A stretch of 64,000 nucleotides of DNA from Streptomyces kurssanovii (GCF_014649695.1 NZ_BMTN01000007.1:124001-188000), one strand, 5' to 3'. Shown: positions 47,501 to 54,479, numbered from the stretch's first letter. The notes: generated by a model not told the origin, from the letters alone. Translations and numbers: made by a program.

Positions 47501-48502
47501 GCCAAGCGGGTGGTCGGTCTCGTCGGTGACCTCGTCGGTGGCGTCAAGGACCTGTGGAAGGCCGGCAAGGCGGTCGACAAGGCCAAGGACGGGCTGTCCA
47601 AGGCGAAGGACGCGCTGGCAGCGGCCAAGAAGAAGGCCGCGGCGGCCCTCAAGAAGAAGAAGCCGGACTGCCACAGCTTCCTGCCCGGTACGAAGGTCCT
47701 GCTCGCCGACGGAACCACCAGGCCGATCGAGGACATCGCGCTCGGCGACAAGGTGACCGTCACCGATCCCGAGACCGGCGGGACGACGGTCCGCGAGGTC
47801 GCCGGCACGATCGTCACCGAGGACGACAAGTACTTCGTCGACCTCACGATCACCGGTGAATCCGGCACCCCGGAAGCGCTGATCGCCACCACGACCCACC
47901 CGTTCTGGGTGGTCTCCGCGGGCGAGTGGGTCAAGGCGGGCGACCTGCGTCCCGGCATGACTCTCCGCACGCCGTCGGGGGACACGGTCGAGGTCACGGA
48001 CACGCGTCACTTCGAAGAGCGCCGGCGCACGCACGACCTCACCGTGACGGGCATCCACGCGTACTACGTGCTGGCCGGCGCCGTTCCGGTCCTGGTGCAC
48101 AACTGCGACGTCGCTCTCGGCATGAAGGACGAGGGCACGTACACCTGGGCGAACGAGAAGGGGTACAAGCACTTCGACGGCGTCTCGGACTGGCAGGGCC
48201 CTGTGGAGAACGCGATCGCCGACTCGAATGTCCGCCTCCATGTCAACATGAAGGGAATCCCGTCCTTCGCGGAGTCGGCGAAGGACGGACTCAACCCGAC
48301 ACATCCCTACGCCACCGACATCGAGATGGGCATGATCGCCAGAGCCGTCGTGAACGGCAAGCGGTCCTGGGACTCGATCAAGTTCTACAAGCCCAACGCC
48401 AAGGGGAAGCTTGTGGAGGAGAAGATCCCGGAACCCGACTGGTCGACCTTCGGGCGGATCAGGCCGTACATCAACGAACCGGGGCCGTCGTGCGGGTGCT
48501 GA
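41546..48502 (+). CDS. RHS/YD-repeat polymorphic toxin with Hint and type-27-like toxin C-terminus
   Basis: 2,318 residues. Same architecture as the protein at 31941: signal peptide, N-terminal beta region, YD repeats, RHS core (GFVGGTIDESTGLTHLGAREYD), Lys-rich coiled linker and Hint domain. The Hint domain runs from C2042 (CHSFLPGTKVLLADG) via TTHPFWVV to VHN-C2187. Long stretches, for example the Cys-rich segment around residues 450-570, match the first copy nearly residue for residue. The last 131 residues are wholly different: ALGMKDEGTYTWANEKGYKH, LHVNMKG and EMGMIARAVVNGKRSWDSIKFY. From memory these resemble polymorphic toxin type 27. The target is unknown. A DUF6193-like gene follows and is the likely immunity partner. 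Confidence 0.87.
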   Translation: MPFRGRLMNRRIPGRLLAATALGVVVALTGSTVQAMPLTLEEQGRGRPGVQDFGDPVEGRNAKAAPRPADPARKSAVTALDKAVWPGGGSAEVAVTSVAPKETTVGGLPVTVTKAPAKPAKSARAGGASRPAAPTEVQVDVLPAKRAAELGAGALLRVERADGQAEEAPVRLTVDYSSFAEGYGGSYASRLRLVQLPACAAVAAPGSKACPELPKPLPTVNDPADRTVSASVTAAPAPESGPSTMAVEAAPLVALAAGPSSAQGSYKATSLAPSASWSVANSSGGFSWNYPMRTVPTPGGLVPTVGLGYSSQSADGRTAVTNNQGSWIGEGFSYDAGYIERRYKPCADDGHSASGEQCWAFDNASIMLNGNSSELIKDDKTGDWKFSSDDGTKVEKLTGATNGDNDGEHWKVTTADGTQYWFGLNRLPGWATGNETTGSAWTVPVFGDDSGEPCYNATFTSAHCKQAWRWSLDHVKDPHGNVMSYFYAPETNHYALNGKTDVNGTAYHRGGYLKRIDYGQRDGSVYAAKAPARVVFDVAERCLPTTDFDCAEDKRTKANAAHWPDTPVDQECKAATKCTVGQTFWTTKRLTGITTQMRKSATEYQDVDAWTFTHLFTDNGDDSKTLWLSKLEHEGRVGTAAELPALELYGEQLVNRVDAIGDNIAPFHRYRLAAVLSETGAQLDINYAPTECTKDTLPRPGASVKRCYPVKWAPPGTIEPITDWFHKYVVAEIVETDRTGGGDSLVTRYDYNGDAAWRKAEPDGITEDKYLTWGGWQGYGQVTVTSGSADKQTTRIDYTYLQGMDGDKDPDGGTRSVKVKDSTGAEWTDAEEFTGHQLEAQTWDGGKVVSKVISTPWKVNTATQTRSWGTTHASIVRTETERGFELRSGGTWLESRSVTKYDTANGTGRVTEVDDQGDVSTPSDDTCTRTWYADNTAANILTLPSRSESVGVRCSATPDRRTQVHADERTSYDGLAFGAAPTRGLATTTERLTAHNGTTGTYQVTGTTTYDAFGRPLSQRDASGAETRTAYTDVNGLISQAKNTNALGHVTTTDYVPAWGMSAGQTDPNGKRTDLAYDGLGRLTSVWLPDRAKTQTPSIKYSYNVRRDKVTAIRTEKIENDGSYGSEYQLYDSLLRPRQLQTEGPGGTRMVADSFYDGTGKVKKTNATYNAAGAASGELLIVRNGEVGQQSLMEYDGLGRPTAQIMAVSGVEQWRTTTTYDGERTTVDPPKGGVPTTSITDAKGNTKEIWHYKGDSPDPLSGYDTTKYTFTSKNQLETVTDAKGNVWRYEYDLLGRKTKSVDPDAGTSTTVYDGLDRPVSATDGRGKKMSTVYDKLGRTLSTWQGEANTGTRITETRYDRPGMLGRAYAALSYVSPTEYFANITQTWDDLYRPLRTDYVVPASQGALAGTYTFTAAYNRDGTVQSNGLPAAGGLPAEVLVSGYDDLQRPTSLTGSTSYVTGTVYSGNSHLLQLELSTGSGKKVWQTFDYETGTDRLRSTTVDVYGAPAPVKRSNYSYDQAGNVLSIADTSNTASPDVQCFGYDARRRLAEAWTPAATAAEAAGGGSLGSVAPVEGSGPSACQSAPGAKPLGGPAPYWKSYVTDAIGNRTSDTVHDTGLNPAGDITRTYTYGGAGVLGDGPHQVTKVIENTPTGDRQSTYEYDDSGNTTRRTIGGDAQVLEWTDAGKLARAKEADGSETTYLYDSDGNRVQRKDATGTTVYLPGMELKLSADGAKKQATRYYAHAGQSVAVRTDNGMVSFLASDHHGTGELAIDAVTGSVTQRRFDPFGLERGEATGTWPGEKGFVGGTIDESTGLTHLGAREYDAVIGKFVSVDPIIDYTQPQQINGYAYANNTPVTHADPSGMAIPECMQGLIECRGGLPVSGGKSDPVKTASNNVDGASNVLAGAQEQQSAAKQRIKSAGKALVKIARDILGVDAALDCVSSGDMGACGETLLNIAGSFAGGLAGKILAKYGAPWNWAKGAKLAKRVVGLVGDLVGGVKDLWKAGKAVDKAKDGLSKAKDALAAAKKKAAAALKKKKPDCHSFLPGTKVLLADGTTRPIEDIALGDKVTVTDPETGGTTVREVAGTIVTEDDKYFVDLTITGESGTPEALIATTTHPFWVVSAGEWVKAGDLRPGMTLRTPSGDTVEVTDTRHFEERRRTHDLTVTGIHAYYVLAGAVPVLVHNCDVALGMKDEGTYTWANEKGYKHFDGVSDWQGPVENAIADSNVRLHVNMKGIPSFAESAKDGLNPTHPYATDIEMGMIARAVVNGKRSWDSIKFYKPNAKGKLVEEKIPEPDWSTFGRIRPYINEPGPSCGC

Positions 48503-48530
48503 TCAGGACGCGAAGGGAGTACCCGGCCCA

Positions 48531-49211
48531 GTGAGTGCCATCGATTCCGGGCTCTATCCGGACGTGTCCGCGATGGGCGGGCTGACGGATGCCATCGTGT
48601 CCGTCGCCCGCCGTCGCGGAATCGACGTGGGCGCGGTCGTCGACCCGGCATCCTCACCGGCCGGGGAATCCGTCACCGCGGAGCTGGAATCCGGACGGGG
48701 GACGATGCACGTGTCCCTCGGTACGGAGTCCCGGACGTTCTTCCTGGGTGTCTACGAGCGCAGGTTCGTCTGGGCCGAGGGCGCGACGGACGATCTGGAA
48801 TCGCTGGTGGACGCCGTCGCGGCATGGCGGGGAGGGATGCCGGTGGACGAGTTCGCCGGGCGATTCCCCTTCATGGTCCCCGGGCGCCTCGCCCGGGCCC
48901 GCGAGGAAGGGGACGTCACCCGCGCTCAGTGGGACCGGCTGTGCACCGCCGAGGTGTACGCGGACGAACGGAGCCTGGTCACGGCCTTCCACGAGGACGG
49001 GCGCTTCCATCGGCTGTTCCCGAACCTGAGTCACGGTGTGCTGAGGCTCAGTTTCGGCGACGGTGCGCAGGGCGCACGAGAACTGCACGTCGTGCCGATG
49101 GAGGGCGGCGCGTATCGAGTGATCGACACGCGGCAGGTCGAGTCCGCGGAGGTGGTGGCCTCTCTGGACGAGGCTGTCGCCGTCGCGGCACGCTGCCTCC
49201 CCGGCAGTTGA
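48531..49211 (+). CDS. DUF6193-like candidate immunity protein for RHS toxin 2
   Basis: 226 residues from a GTG 28 bases after the RHS stop, with AAGGGAG about 11 bases upstream. The C-terminal half shows FHEDGRFHRLFPNLSHGVLR followed by GGAYRVI and a final EAVAVAARCLP helix. This is the pattern of DUF6193 proteins (…LFP..SHG.LR…). The N-terminal half has a WAEGATDDLESLVDAVAAW segment of the same kind. No signal peptide. The family occurs next to polymorphic toxins in Streptomyces, which supports an immunity role; the mechanism is unknown. Confidence 0.72.
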   Translation: MSAIDSGLYPDVSAMGGLTDAIVSVARRRGIDVGAVVDPASSPAGESVTAELESGRGTMHVSLGTESRTFFLGVYERRFVWAEGATDDLESLVDAVAAWRGGMPVDEFAGRFPFMVPGRLARAREEGDVTRAQWDRLCTAEVYADERSLVTAFHEDGRFHRLFPNLSHGVLRLSFGDGAQGARELHVVPMEGGAYRVIDTRQVESAEVVASLDEAVAVAARCLPGS

Positions 49212-49283
49212 CGGACACGTCTGCCGGGTAAGGGCTCCGCCCGGACCTCCGGCAGGAGTCCGACGGCGTCAAGTGCCTCCATC

Positions 49284-49316
49284 AGGACCGTCCCCGGTAT
49301 CACCGGGGGCGGTCCT
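49284..49316 (+). terminator. terminator of RHS 2/immunity unit
   Basis: 15-bp stem (one G-T wobble) with a three-base ATC loop followed by TTCT, 72 bases after the immunity gene. It may also serve the convergent XRE gene. Confidence 0.85.
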
Positions 49317-49351
49317 TCTCGCTGTGCCGGCCGGCCGGGCGGCGACCGCCC

Positions 49352-50029
49352 TCAGTGGTCCGGGAGCAGGGTCCAGAAGTGGTCGACGATCTCGTCGAGG
49401 TAGCGCCGTCCGTCCTCGCCGGAGGCCGTGCTGCCGCCGGCCCGGCTGAGGGTGGCCGCCAGGAGGGTCTGGTAGTCCTGCTGCATGGTGCGCAGGGGGT
49501 CCTTCAGGTCGCGGCGGTCGATGGCGACGAGCTTGGCGATGGCGCGGATGTGGGCCTGCCAGCGGGTGGAGACGGCCTCCGTGAGGAGGCGGGCCAGTTC
49601 GTTCTCGAGTCCGGTGATGGCGATGAAGTCGCGTGAGGGAAGGCCCAGAACGCTGCCGAGAGCGGCGGACTGGCGCTTGTCCCCGGTCCACACGCCGGTC
49701 TCTTCCATGTGGTGGTAGGCGTCGAGCGTCAGTCCCGTGGCACGTGCGACGTCCTCGACGGGAAGTCCGCGGGCGAGGCGGTGCTCGCGCAGGGTACGGG
49801 CGTGACCCATGAGCTCGCCGGGGGCGCACCACAGGGCACCGGCCAGGGCGGTGAGTTCGTCGGCGGTGGGCAGTGCCGTGCCGCGTTCCCACGCCGCGAC
49901 GTGGTCGGGCGTGATGTGGGTCATGCCGTAGGAGGCGCGCATGCCGTAGGCGACGTGGCCGTGGGCCATCCCGAGTTTCTCGCGCAGAGTGCGGGCGGCG
50001 CGCGCGTTGAAGGGGAGGGGTGGATGCAC
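49352..50029 (-). CDS. XRE-type helix-turn-helix regulator
   Basis: 225 residues. Begins with PFNARAARTLREKLGMAHGHV, then HTH residues ITPDHVAAWERGTALPTADEL, and a second HTH-like unit LREHRLARGLPVEDVARATGLT. The C-terminal 90 residues form an all-helical region of unknown function. It is paralogous to the truncated gene at 1-419. It is divergent from the NCS2 permease with a 276-base gap and could regulate it. DNA-binding transcription factor by family; ligand unknown. Confidence 0.85.
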   Translation of the reverse strand: MHPPLPFNARAARTLREKLGMAHGHVAYGMRASYGMTHITPDHVAAWERGTALPTADELTALAGALWCAPGELMGHARTLREHRLARGLPVEDVARATGLTLDAYHHMEETGVWTGDKRQSAALGSVLGLPSRDFIAITGLENELARLLTEAVSTRWQAHIRAIAKLVAIDRRDLKDPLRTMQQDYQTLLAATLSRAGGSTASGEDGRRYLDEIVDHFWTLLPDH

Positions 50030-50170
50030 GGTGCGAGAGTAGGCAGTTACTCGCCGCTACTCCATGGCCACTGTCGCCTGCATCCCGTTATGCGGGATAG
50101 GTCGTCAGGGATTTCGTAGGAAGCCACAGGGGGTCGCCGAGCAGCTGAATTCCCTTTCGTTACGGCCTGG

Positions 50171-50198
50171 TTGTGTACCGCGTCGCGCCACGTATGAT
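50171..50198 (+). promoter_or_regulatory. promoter of NCS2 permease
   Basis: TTGTGT (50171-50176) and TATGAT (50193-50198) with a 16-bp spacer; shifting the -35 by one gives GTTGTG at 17 bp. The TATGAT is a very good -10 for this genome. Predicted leader about 100 bases. Confidence 0.55.
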
Positions 50199-50305
50199 CC
50201 GCTCGCGAGGTGCCGCATGTGTGTTCGCACAACCGTCGTGAACGCTCCTTCCCCGCGGCGCCGTCACCCTTCTCCCTCCCATTTGCAGGCCCAGGAGACG
50301 CCGTC

Positions 50306-51751
50306 ATGCAGAACAGCGCGACCAGCCCGGCCGACGCGCCGCCCACCGGAACCAGCGGCCCGTTCGACCGGTTCTTCGGCATCACCGAACGTGGCTCGAC
50401 GTACGGCCGGGAGATACGCGGCGGCTTCGCCACGTTCTTCACCATGGCGTACATCCTCGTGCTCAACCCGATCATCCTGAGCAGCGCCAAGGACAAGTTC
50501 GGTGAGCAGCTGGACGCCGGTCAACTGGCCACCGTCACTGCGCTGGTGGCCGCGGTCATGACCCTGATCATGGGTGTGGGCGGCAATCTGCCGCTCGCCC
50601 TGGCCGCGGGCCTGGGCATCAACGCCGTCGTTGCCTTCCAGGTCGCACCCCTGATGGGCTGGGACGACGCGATGGGCCTCATCGTGCTGGAAGGCCTGCT
50701 GATCTGCGTACTGGTCGTGACCGGTCTGCGTGAGGCCGTCATGCACGCCATCCCGCAGCCCCTCAAACAAGCCATCAGCGTCGGCATCGGCCTGTTCATC
50801 GCGTTCATCGGGTTCGTGGACGCCGGGTTCGTCACCCGTATCCCGGACGCCGCGAACACCACCGTGCCCGTGCAGCTCGGCACCGGCGCGCTCACCGGCT
50901 GGCCCATGCTCGTCTTCTGCCTCGGCGTGCTGCTGACGGTCGTGCTCCTGGCGCGCAAGGTCAAGGGCGCCATTCTCATCAGCATCGTCCTGATGACGGT
51001 CGTCGCCGTCGTCGTCAACGAGTTGGCGGACGTCAAGTCCTGGGGCCTGACCACGCCCTCGCTGCCCGACAAGCCGTTCGCCGCCCCTGACTTCGCCCTG
51101 CTCGGCAACTTCGACCTGTTCGGCTCGTTCGGCCAGGTCAGTGTGCTGACCGTGGTCCTGCTCGTCTTCACCCTGGTCCTGTCCGACTTCTTCGACACCA
51201 TGGGCACCGTCGTCGGTGTCACCGCCGAAGCGGGGCTTCTCGACGAGCGCGGCCAGGTCCCCGGCCTGGGCCGCGTTCTTCTCATCGACGGTGCCGCCGC
51301 CGTCGCGGGCGGCGCCGCCTCCTCCTCGTCCGCCACCACGTACATCGAGTCCGCCGCGGGTGTCGGTGAAGGTGCGCGTACCGGTTTCGCCAACCTCGTC
51401 ACCGGCGGCCTGTTCGCTCTCGCCCTCTTCCTTGCCCCCGTCCTGACGATCGTGCCCCTCCAGGCCGCGGCCCCGGCCCTCGTCGCCGTCGGGTTCCTGA
51501 TGATGACCCAGGTCAGGCACATCGACTGGGACCGCTACGACGTCGCCGTCCCGGCCTTCCTGACCATCGTCGTCATGCCGTTCACCTACTCCATCACCAA
51601 TGGCATCGGCGCCGGCTTCATCGCCTACGTGGTCATCAAGGCGTGCCTGGGCAAGGCCCGTGAGGTGCACTGGCTGCTGTGGGGTACCGCCGCGCTGTTC
51701 CTCGTCTACTTCGCCATCGATCCGCTGGAGCAGCTCCTCGGCATCAAGTAG
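50306..51751 (+). CDS. NCS2-family nucleobase permease (AzgA-like)
   Basis: 481 residues from the ATG at 50306, with AGGAGA seven bases upstream; in-frame codons further upstream lack such a site. About 12-13 membrane segments. Family landmarks are RGGFATFFTMAYILVLNPIIL, the substrate-region motif AAGLGINAVVAF, and FDTMGTVVGVTAEAGL. These belong to the AzgA-like branch that imports adenine, guanine or hypoxanthine with protons, rather than the uracil branch. Two large hairpins separate it from the convergent Clp-N gene. Confidence 0.9.
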   Translation: MQNSATSPADAPPTGTSGPFDRFFGITERGSTYGREIRGGFATFFTMAYILVLNPIILSSAKDKFGEQLDAGQLATVTALVAAVMTLIMGVGGNLPLALAAGLGINAVVAFQVAPLMGWDDAMGLIVLEGLLICVLVVTGLREAVMHAIPQPLKQAISVGIGLFIAFIGFVDAGFVTRIPDAANTTVPVQLGTGALTGWPMLVFCLGVLLTVVLLARKVKGAILISIVLMTVVAVVVNELADVKSWGLTTPSLPDKPFAAPDFALLGNFDLFGSFGQVSVLTVVLLVFTLVLSDFFDTMGTVVGVTAEAGLLDERGQVPGLGRVLLIDGAAAVAGGAASSSSATTYIESAAGVGEGARTGFANLVTGGLFALALFLAPVLTIVPLQAAAPALVAVGFLMMTQVRHIDWDRYDVAVPAFLTIVVMPFTYSITNGIGAGFIAYVVIKACLGKAREVHWLLWGTAALFLVYFAIDPLEQLLGIK

Positions 51752-51777
51752 CCGCAGCGGGCTCCCGAGGGGCTCAA

Positions 51778-51836
51778 CGACGGTCCGCCTCGCCTCGACG
51801 TCGGTCACGATCGCCTTCGAGGCGAGGCGGCCGTCG
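51778..51836 (+). terminator. very long hairpin after NCS2 permease
   Basis: 20-bp stem with a single bulged T (51778-51798 against 51817-51836) and an 18-base loop, 27 bases after the stop. It is unusually long for a terminator. Confidence 0.75.
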
Positions 51837-51910
51837 CGGAAGGGACCGCCCACAGGGCCGGGTCCGTGAGCCGGCCTTTCCGCCGGTTCCGCCGTAGTGC
51901 TGCGTGCATG

Positions 51911-51958
51911 CCCCACCTTGCCGGACGGCCCTTGGCCGGGGCCCTGACGAAGGTGGGG
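51911..51958. terminator. second hairpin between convergent genes
   Basis: CCCCACCTT (51911-51919) pairs with AAGGTGGGG (51950-51958), with GGCC-CTT-GGCC inside. It lies 32 bases after the stop of the minus-strand Clp-N gene, so it probably terminates that gene. Confidence 0.7.
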
Positions 51959-51989
51959 ACATCGCGGGGCCTGCTCGCTGCTCCTGTGC

Positions 51990-52727
51990 TCATTCCTCCT
52001 TGGCGCCGAGGAAGGGCGCGAGCAACTCGGTGACGTGGTGCTCGATCGCGTCCTTGGTCAGGCCGAGGCCCGACAGGGGGCCCGTGCCGTTCTCCGCCTC
52101 CAGCAGAGCCAGCAGGATGTGCTCCGTGCCGATGTAGTTGTGGCCGAGGCGCAGCGCCTCGCGGAAGGTGAGTTCGAGTGCCTTGCGGGCCCGTGCGTCG
52201 TAGGGGATGACCTCGGGCAGTTCCTCGGCAGGGGCAGGCAGCGCCGTGGTGACGGAGCCGCGGACCATGTCGAGGGTCACGCCCTGGTCGATGATCGCCT
52301 TGGCGGCGAGGCCGTCCGGCTCGGCCAGCAGACCGAGGCCGAGATGTTCCGGACTCACCTGGGCGTTGCCGGCGGCGCGGGCCTCGTTCTGCGCGGCCAT
52401 GACGACGTTCCGGGCGCGGTCGGTGAAGCGGCCGAAGCCCTGGCTGGGGTCGAGGTCGATCGGCTGGTCGGATTCCTTGGTGACGAAGCGCTTCTGGACG
52501 GCTTGCTTGGACACGCCCATGGATCGGCCGATGTCGGTCCAGGAGGCACCGGAGCGCCGTGCCTGGTCCACGAAGTGGCCGATGAGGTGGTCGGCGACGT
52601 CACCGAGGTGGTCGGCGGCAACGACGGCGTCGGAGAGCTGGTTGAGTACGTCGGTGTGCGCCTTCTTGATGGCGTCGATCAGATCGTCGAGCCGGACGGG
52701 ATGAGTCATGCGGACTGGATCTGTCAT
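51990..52727 (-). CDS. HTH plus Clp-N-domain regulator/chaperone-like protein
   Basis: 245 residues. The N-terminal third is helical with an HTH (SGASWTDIGRSMGVSKQAVQKRF). The rest is two Clp N-terminal repeats: ARNVVMAAQNEARAAGNAQV SPEHLGLGLL and ALELTFREALRLGHNYIGTEHILLALL. These are the substrate-recognition modules of ClpA/C, but no AAA+ ATPase follows. The combination suggests a DNA-binding protein that senses protein damage or binds Clp substrates or partners; this is inference from the domains. The start at 52727 coincides with the predicted transcription start, so its mRNA should be leaderless. Twin operators cover its promoter. A second ATG six codons in is possible. Confidence 0.87.
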   Translation of the reverse strand: MTDPVRMTHPVRLDDLIDAIKKAHTDVLNQLSDAVVAADHLGDVADHLIGHFVDQARRSGASWTDIGRSMGVSKQAVQKRFVTKESDQPIDLDPSQGFGRFTDRARNVVMAAQNEARAAGNAQVSPEHLGLGLLAEPDGLAAKAIIDQGVTLDMVRGSVTTALPAPAEELPEVIPYDARARKALELTFREALRLGHNYIGTEHILLALLEAENGTGPLSGLGLTKDAIEHHVTELLAPFLGAKEE

Positions 52728-52729
52728 GC

Positions 52730-52775
52730 GACAACCCTAGGTTGACAATGTGTCCGTCGTCAACCCTTGGTTGTC
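52730..52775 (-). promoter_or_regulatory. leaderless promoter with twin CAACC-N3-GGTTG operators
   Basis: Two 17-bp sites, GACAACCCTAGGTTGAC (52730-52746) and GTCAACCCTTGGTTGTC (52759-52775), share the core CAACC-N3-GGTTG, with centres 29 bp apart. On the minus strand TTGACG (52763-52758) and TAGGGT (52739-52734) at 18-bp spacing overlap both sites. The ATG begins 7 bases after the -10. A dimer bound to either site would block RNA polymerase, so autorepression by the adjacent HTH protein is the simplest reading. Confidence 0.7.
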
Positions 52776-52950
52776 GCTGCCGGTCCACCGGTCCACCAAG
52801 GCTGCCCGCACAGGGACTCCTGGACGACGGGCACGTGTCGTCGCCCATGTGTCCATGCTCCAGGACATACGGCACCGGCGTCGGCGACCATCTGCTGGAA
52901 GGTCGCATCGCTCCACAACGCGTCAGCCATCCCGAAGTGGCACGGTGGGG

Positions 52951-53574
52951 CTAGCCGGTCCGCACGGGTGCGGCGATCCGCTCCACGACCTCCGCGATCC
53001 GAACCAGGCACTCATGCACTTGTGGTGGAGGTGCGCCAAGAGGGTCGTTCACGTCTACGTCACCCGTGCGTGTCGACACGGAACCACGGCGAGCGGCCGC
53101 GCCCTGGACGAGGGTTGCAAACCGTGCGGCCGGATCCACGACGCCCGCGGCGTCCTCGCGGCGCACCAGCCGGGCGAATTCGTGGAGGGTGAATGCACGG
53201 GACAACGCACGCACAGGGGACAGCCGCACAGCGGCCTCACGATGTTCCGTCGCAGCGCCCAGCACCAGGTCCGCGTTCTCGACCATCTCCTTGGTCAGTC
53301 GGCGGGAGCCCGTCCCGCAGGGCTGCACGCCACGTCCGAGGAGGAAGGAGGCAACAGCGGCCGCCATCGGCATATCCGCGACAGCCCGTGTGCCGGCACT
53401 GCTCAAATGGATCACTTGCCGATGCTCGAGCAGCCGGTGCCTGAGAAGGCACTCGGCAAGCGGAGAGCGGTAGAGGTTGCCGGTGCACACGACGAGTACA
53501 CGGAACGGGGGCACACGCGCTCCAGGAGGGGAGGAAGAGCAGACCAAGACGTGCGACGCCGTGTCAGTATTCAC
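52951..53574 (-). CDS. low-molecular-weight protein-tyrosine phosphatase (Wzb type)
   Basis: 207 residues from the GTG at 53572-53574, with GGAGA seven bases upstream; a longer frame to 53652 lacks such a site. The P-loop C30-TGNLY-R36-S fits C-x5-R-S. The general-acid aspartate is expected in DVNDPLG near residue 180. The family dephosphorylates tyrosine kinases that control export of surface polysaccharides (Wzc/Wze type). The neighbouring exopolysaccharide genes fit that role. No matching kinase gene is in the window. Confidence 0.87.
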   Translation of the reverse strand: MNTDTASHVLVCSSSPPGARVPPFRVLVVCTGNLYRSPLAECLLRHRLLEHRQVIHLSSAGTRAVADMPMAAAVASFLLGRGVQPCGTGSRRLTKEMVENADLVLGAATEHREAAVRLSPVRALSRAFTLHEFARLVRREDAAGVVDPAARFATLVQGAAARRGSVSTRTGDVDVNDPLGAPPPQVHECLVRIAEVVERIAAPVRTG

Positions 53575-53933
53575 CCGACATCTCCGCGGGGTGTGTACCT
53601 CGATGAGCGTTTCCACCCGTCTGCACATTTGTGTGTGCGCCCCCTGCGCCACCGGCCATGGTCGGGCCTTGACGGATCAGCAGATCTGCCGCATTCCCTG
53701 GACGTCCGAACGTGAGCGGTGCCGGGCGGCGAAGATCCCGCACATTGGCCGGCTTGGCTCCTCATGTCGCGGGGCTGCTGTCGGCCGGTCCGGTGATCTA
53801 CGTACGCCATACGGCGTCTTCTCTCCTGAAGGCGCTTAGCAGGTGTTCGTCGGCGACATCCATTCCACATACCGTACTCGCGGGTCGGACCTTTGAGACA
53901 TCGGCCTGATTCCACCTGAGGAGCGTGAATGCG
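53575..53933 (+). other. intergenic region before LAXTG gene
   Basis: 359 bases with no supportable gene on either strand. It should contain the divergent promoters of the phosphatase and the surface protein; none was assigned. Confidence 0.4.
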
Positions 53934-54437
53934 ATGACGACGTCATCGAAATGGCGTGCTGCCTTCGCGGCCACGGCAGCCTCTGCTGTCCTGGCCGCAC
54001 TTCCCGTCGTAGGTGCCCAACCTGCCCACGCCCAGCCCTATCCGCCCGATCCCCCGAGCCTCACTCTCAGCGCCACCACCGTGGACGCAGGAGACGAGCT
54101 CAGCTTCACCGGGACCGGATTCGATCCGAACGAGGGGGTGGGCGCATTCCTCCTTTCGAAGCCGGTCAAGCTGGGCTTCTTCTCCGCTGACAGCAACGGC
54201 ACGGTGGAGGGGACCGTCACCATCCCCAAGTGGACAGACCCGGGCCGGCACACCTTCCTTCTCAAGGGCAAGGAATCGGAACTGAAGCTCTCAGCCAAGA
54301 TCACCGTACGCTCGTACAAGCCTCACCTCGCCGACACTGGTGAGGACCGCTCGGCCCTTCTGCTGGGCGGAGCCGCAGGGTTGCTCGCGCTCGGAGGCGG
54401 CGCGATGATGGCCGCCCGCCGACTGAGGCGCGACTGA
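53934..54437 (+). CDS. sortase-anchored surface protein (LAXTG)
   Basis: 167 residues from the ATG at 53934, with GAGGAG about 10 bases upstream; the GTG at 53925 lies too close to that site. Signal peptide (FAATAASAVLAALPVVGAQPAHA) followed by a single Ig-like beta domain (SLTLSATTVDAGDELSFTG). The C-terminus is a classic cell-wall sorting signal: LADTG, a hydrophobic stretch (ALLLGGAAGLLALGGGAMMA) and ARRLRRD. LAXTG is the motif used by class E sortases of Streptomyces, so the protein should be linked to peptidoglycan and exposed at the surface. Specific function unknown. Confidence 0.85.
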   Translation: MTTSSKWRAAFAATAASAVLAALPVVGAQPAHAQPYPPDPPSLTLSATTVDAGDELSFTGTGFDPNEGVGAFLLSKPVKLGFFSADSNGTVEGTVTIPKWTDPGRHTFLLKGKESELKLSAKITVRSYKPHLADTGEDRSALLLGGAAGLLALGGGAMMAARRLRRD

Positions 54438-54479
54438 CCACCTGGTTTCATCAGGCAGTACCGGCGGCCGACAGCTGAT

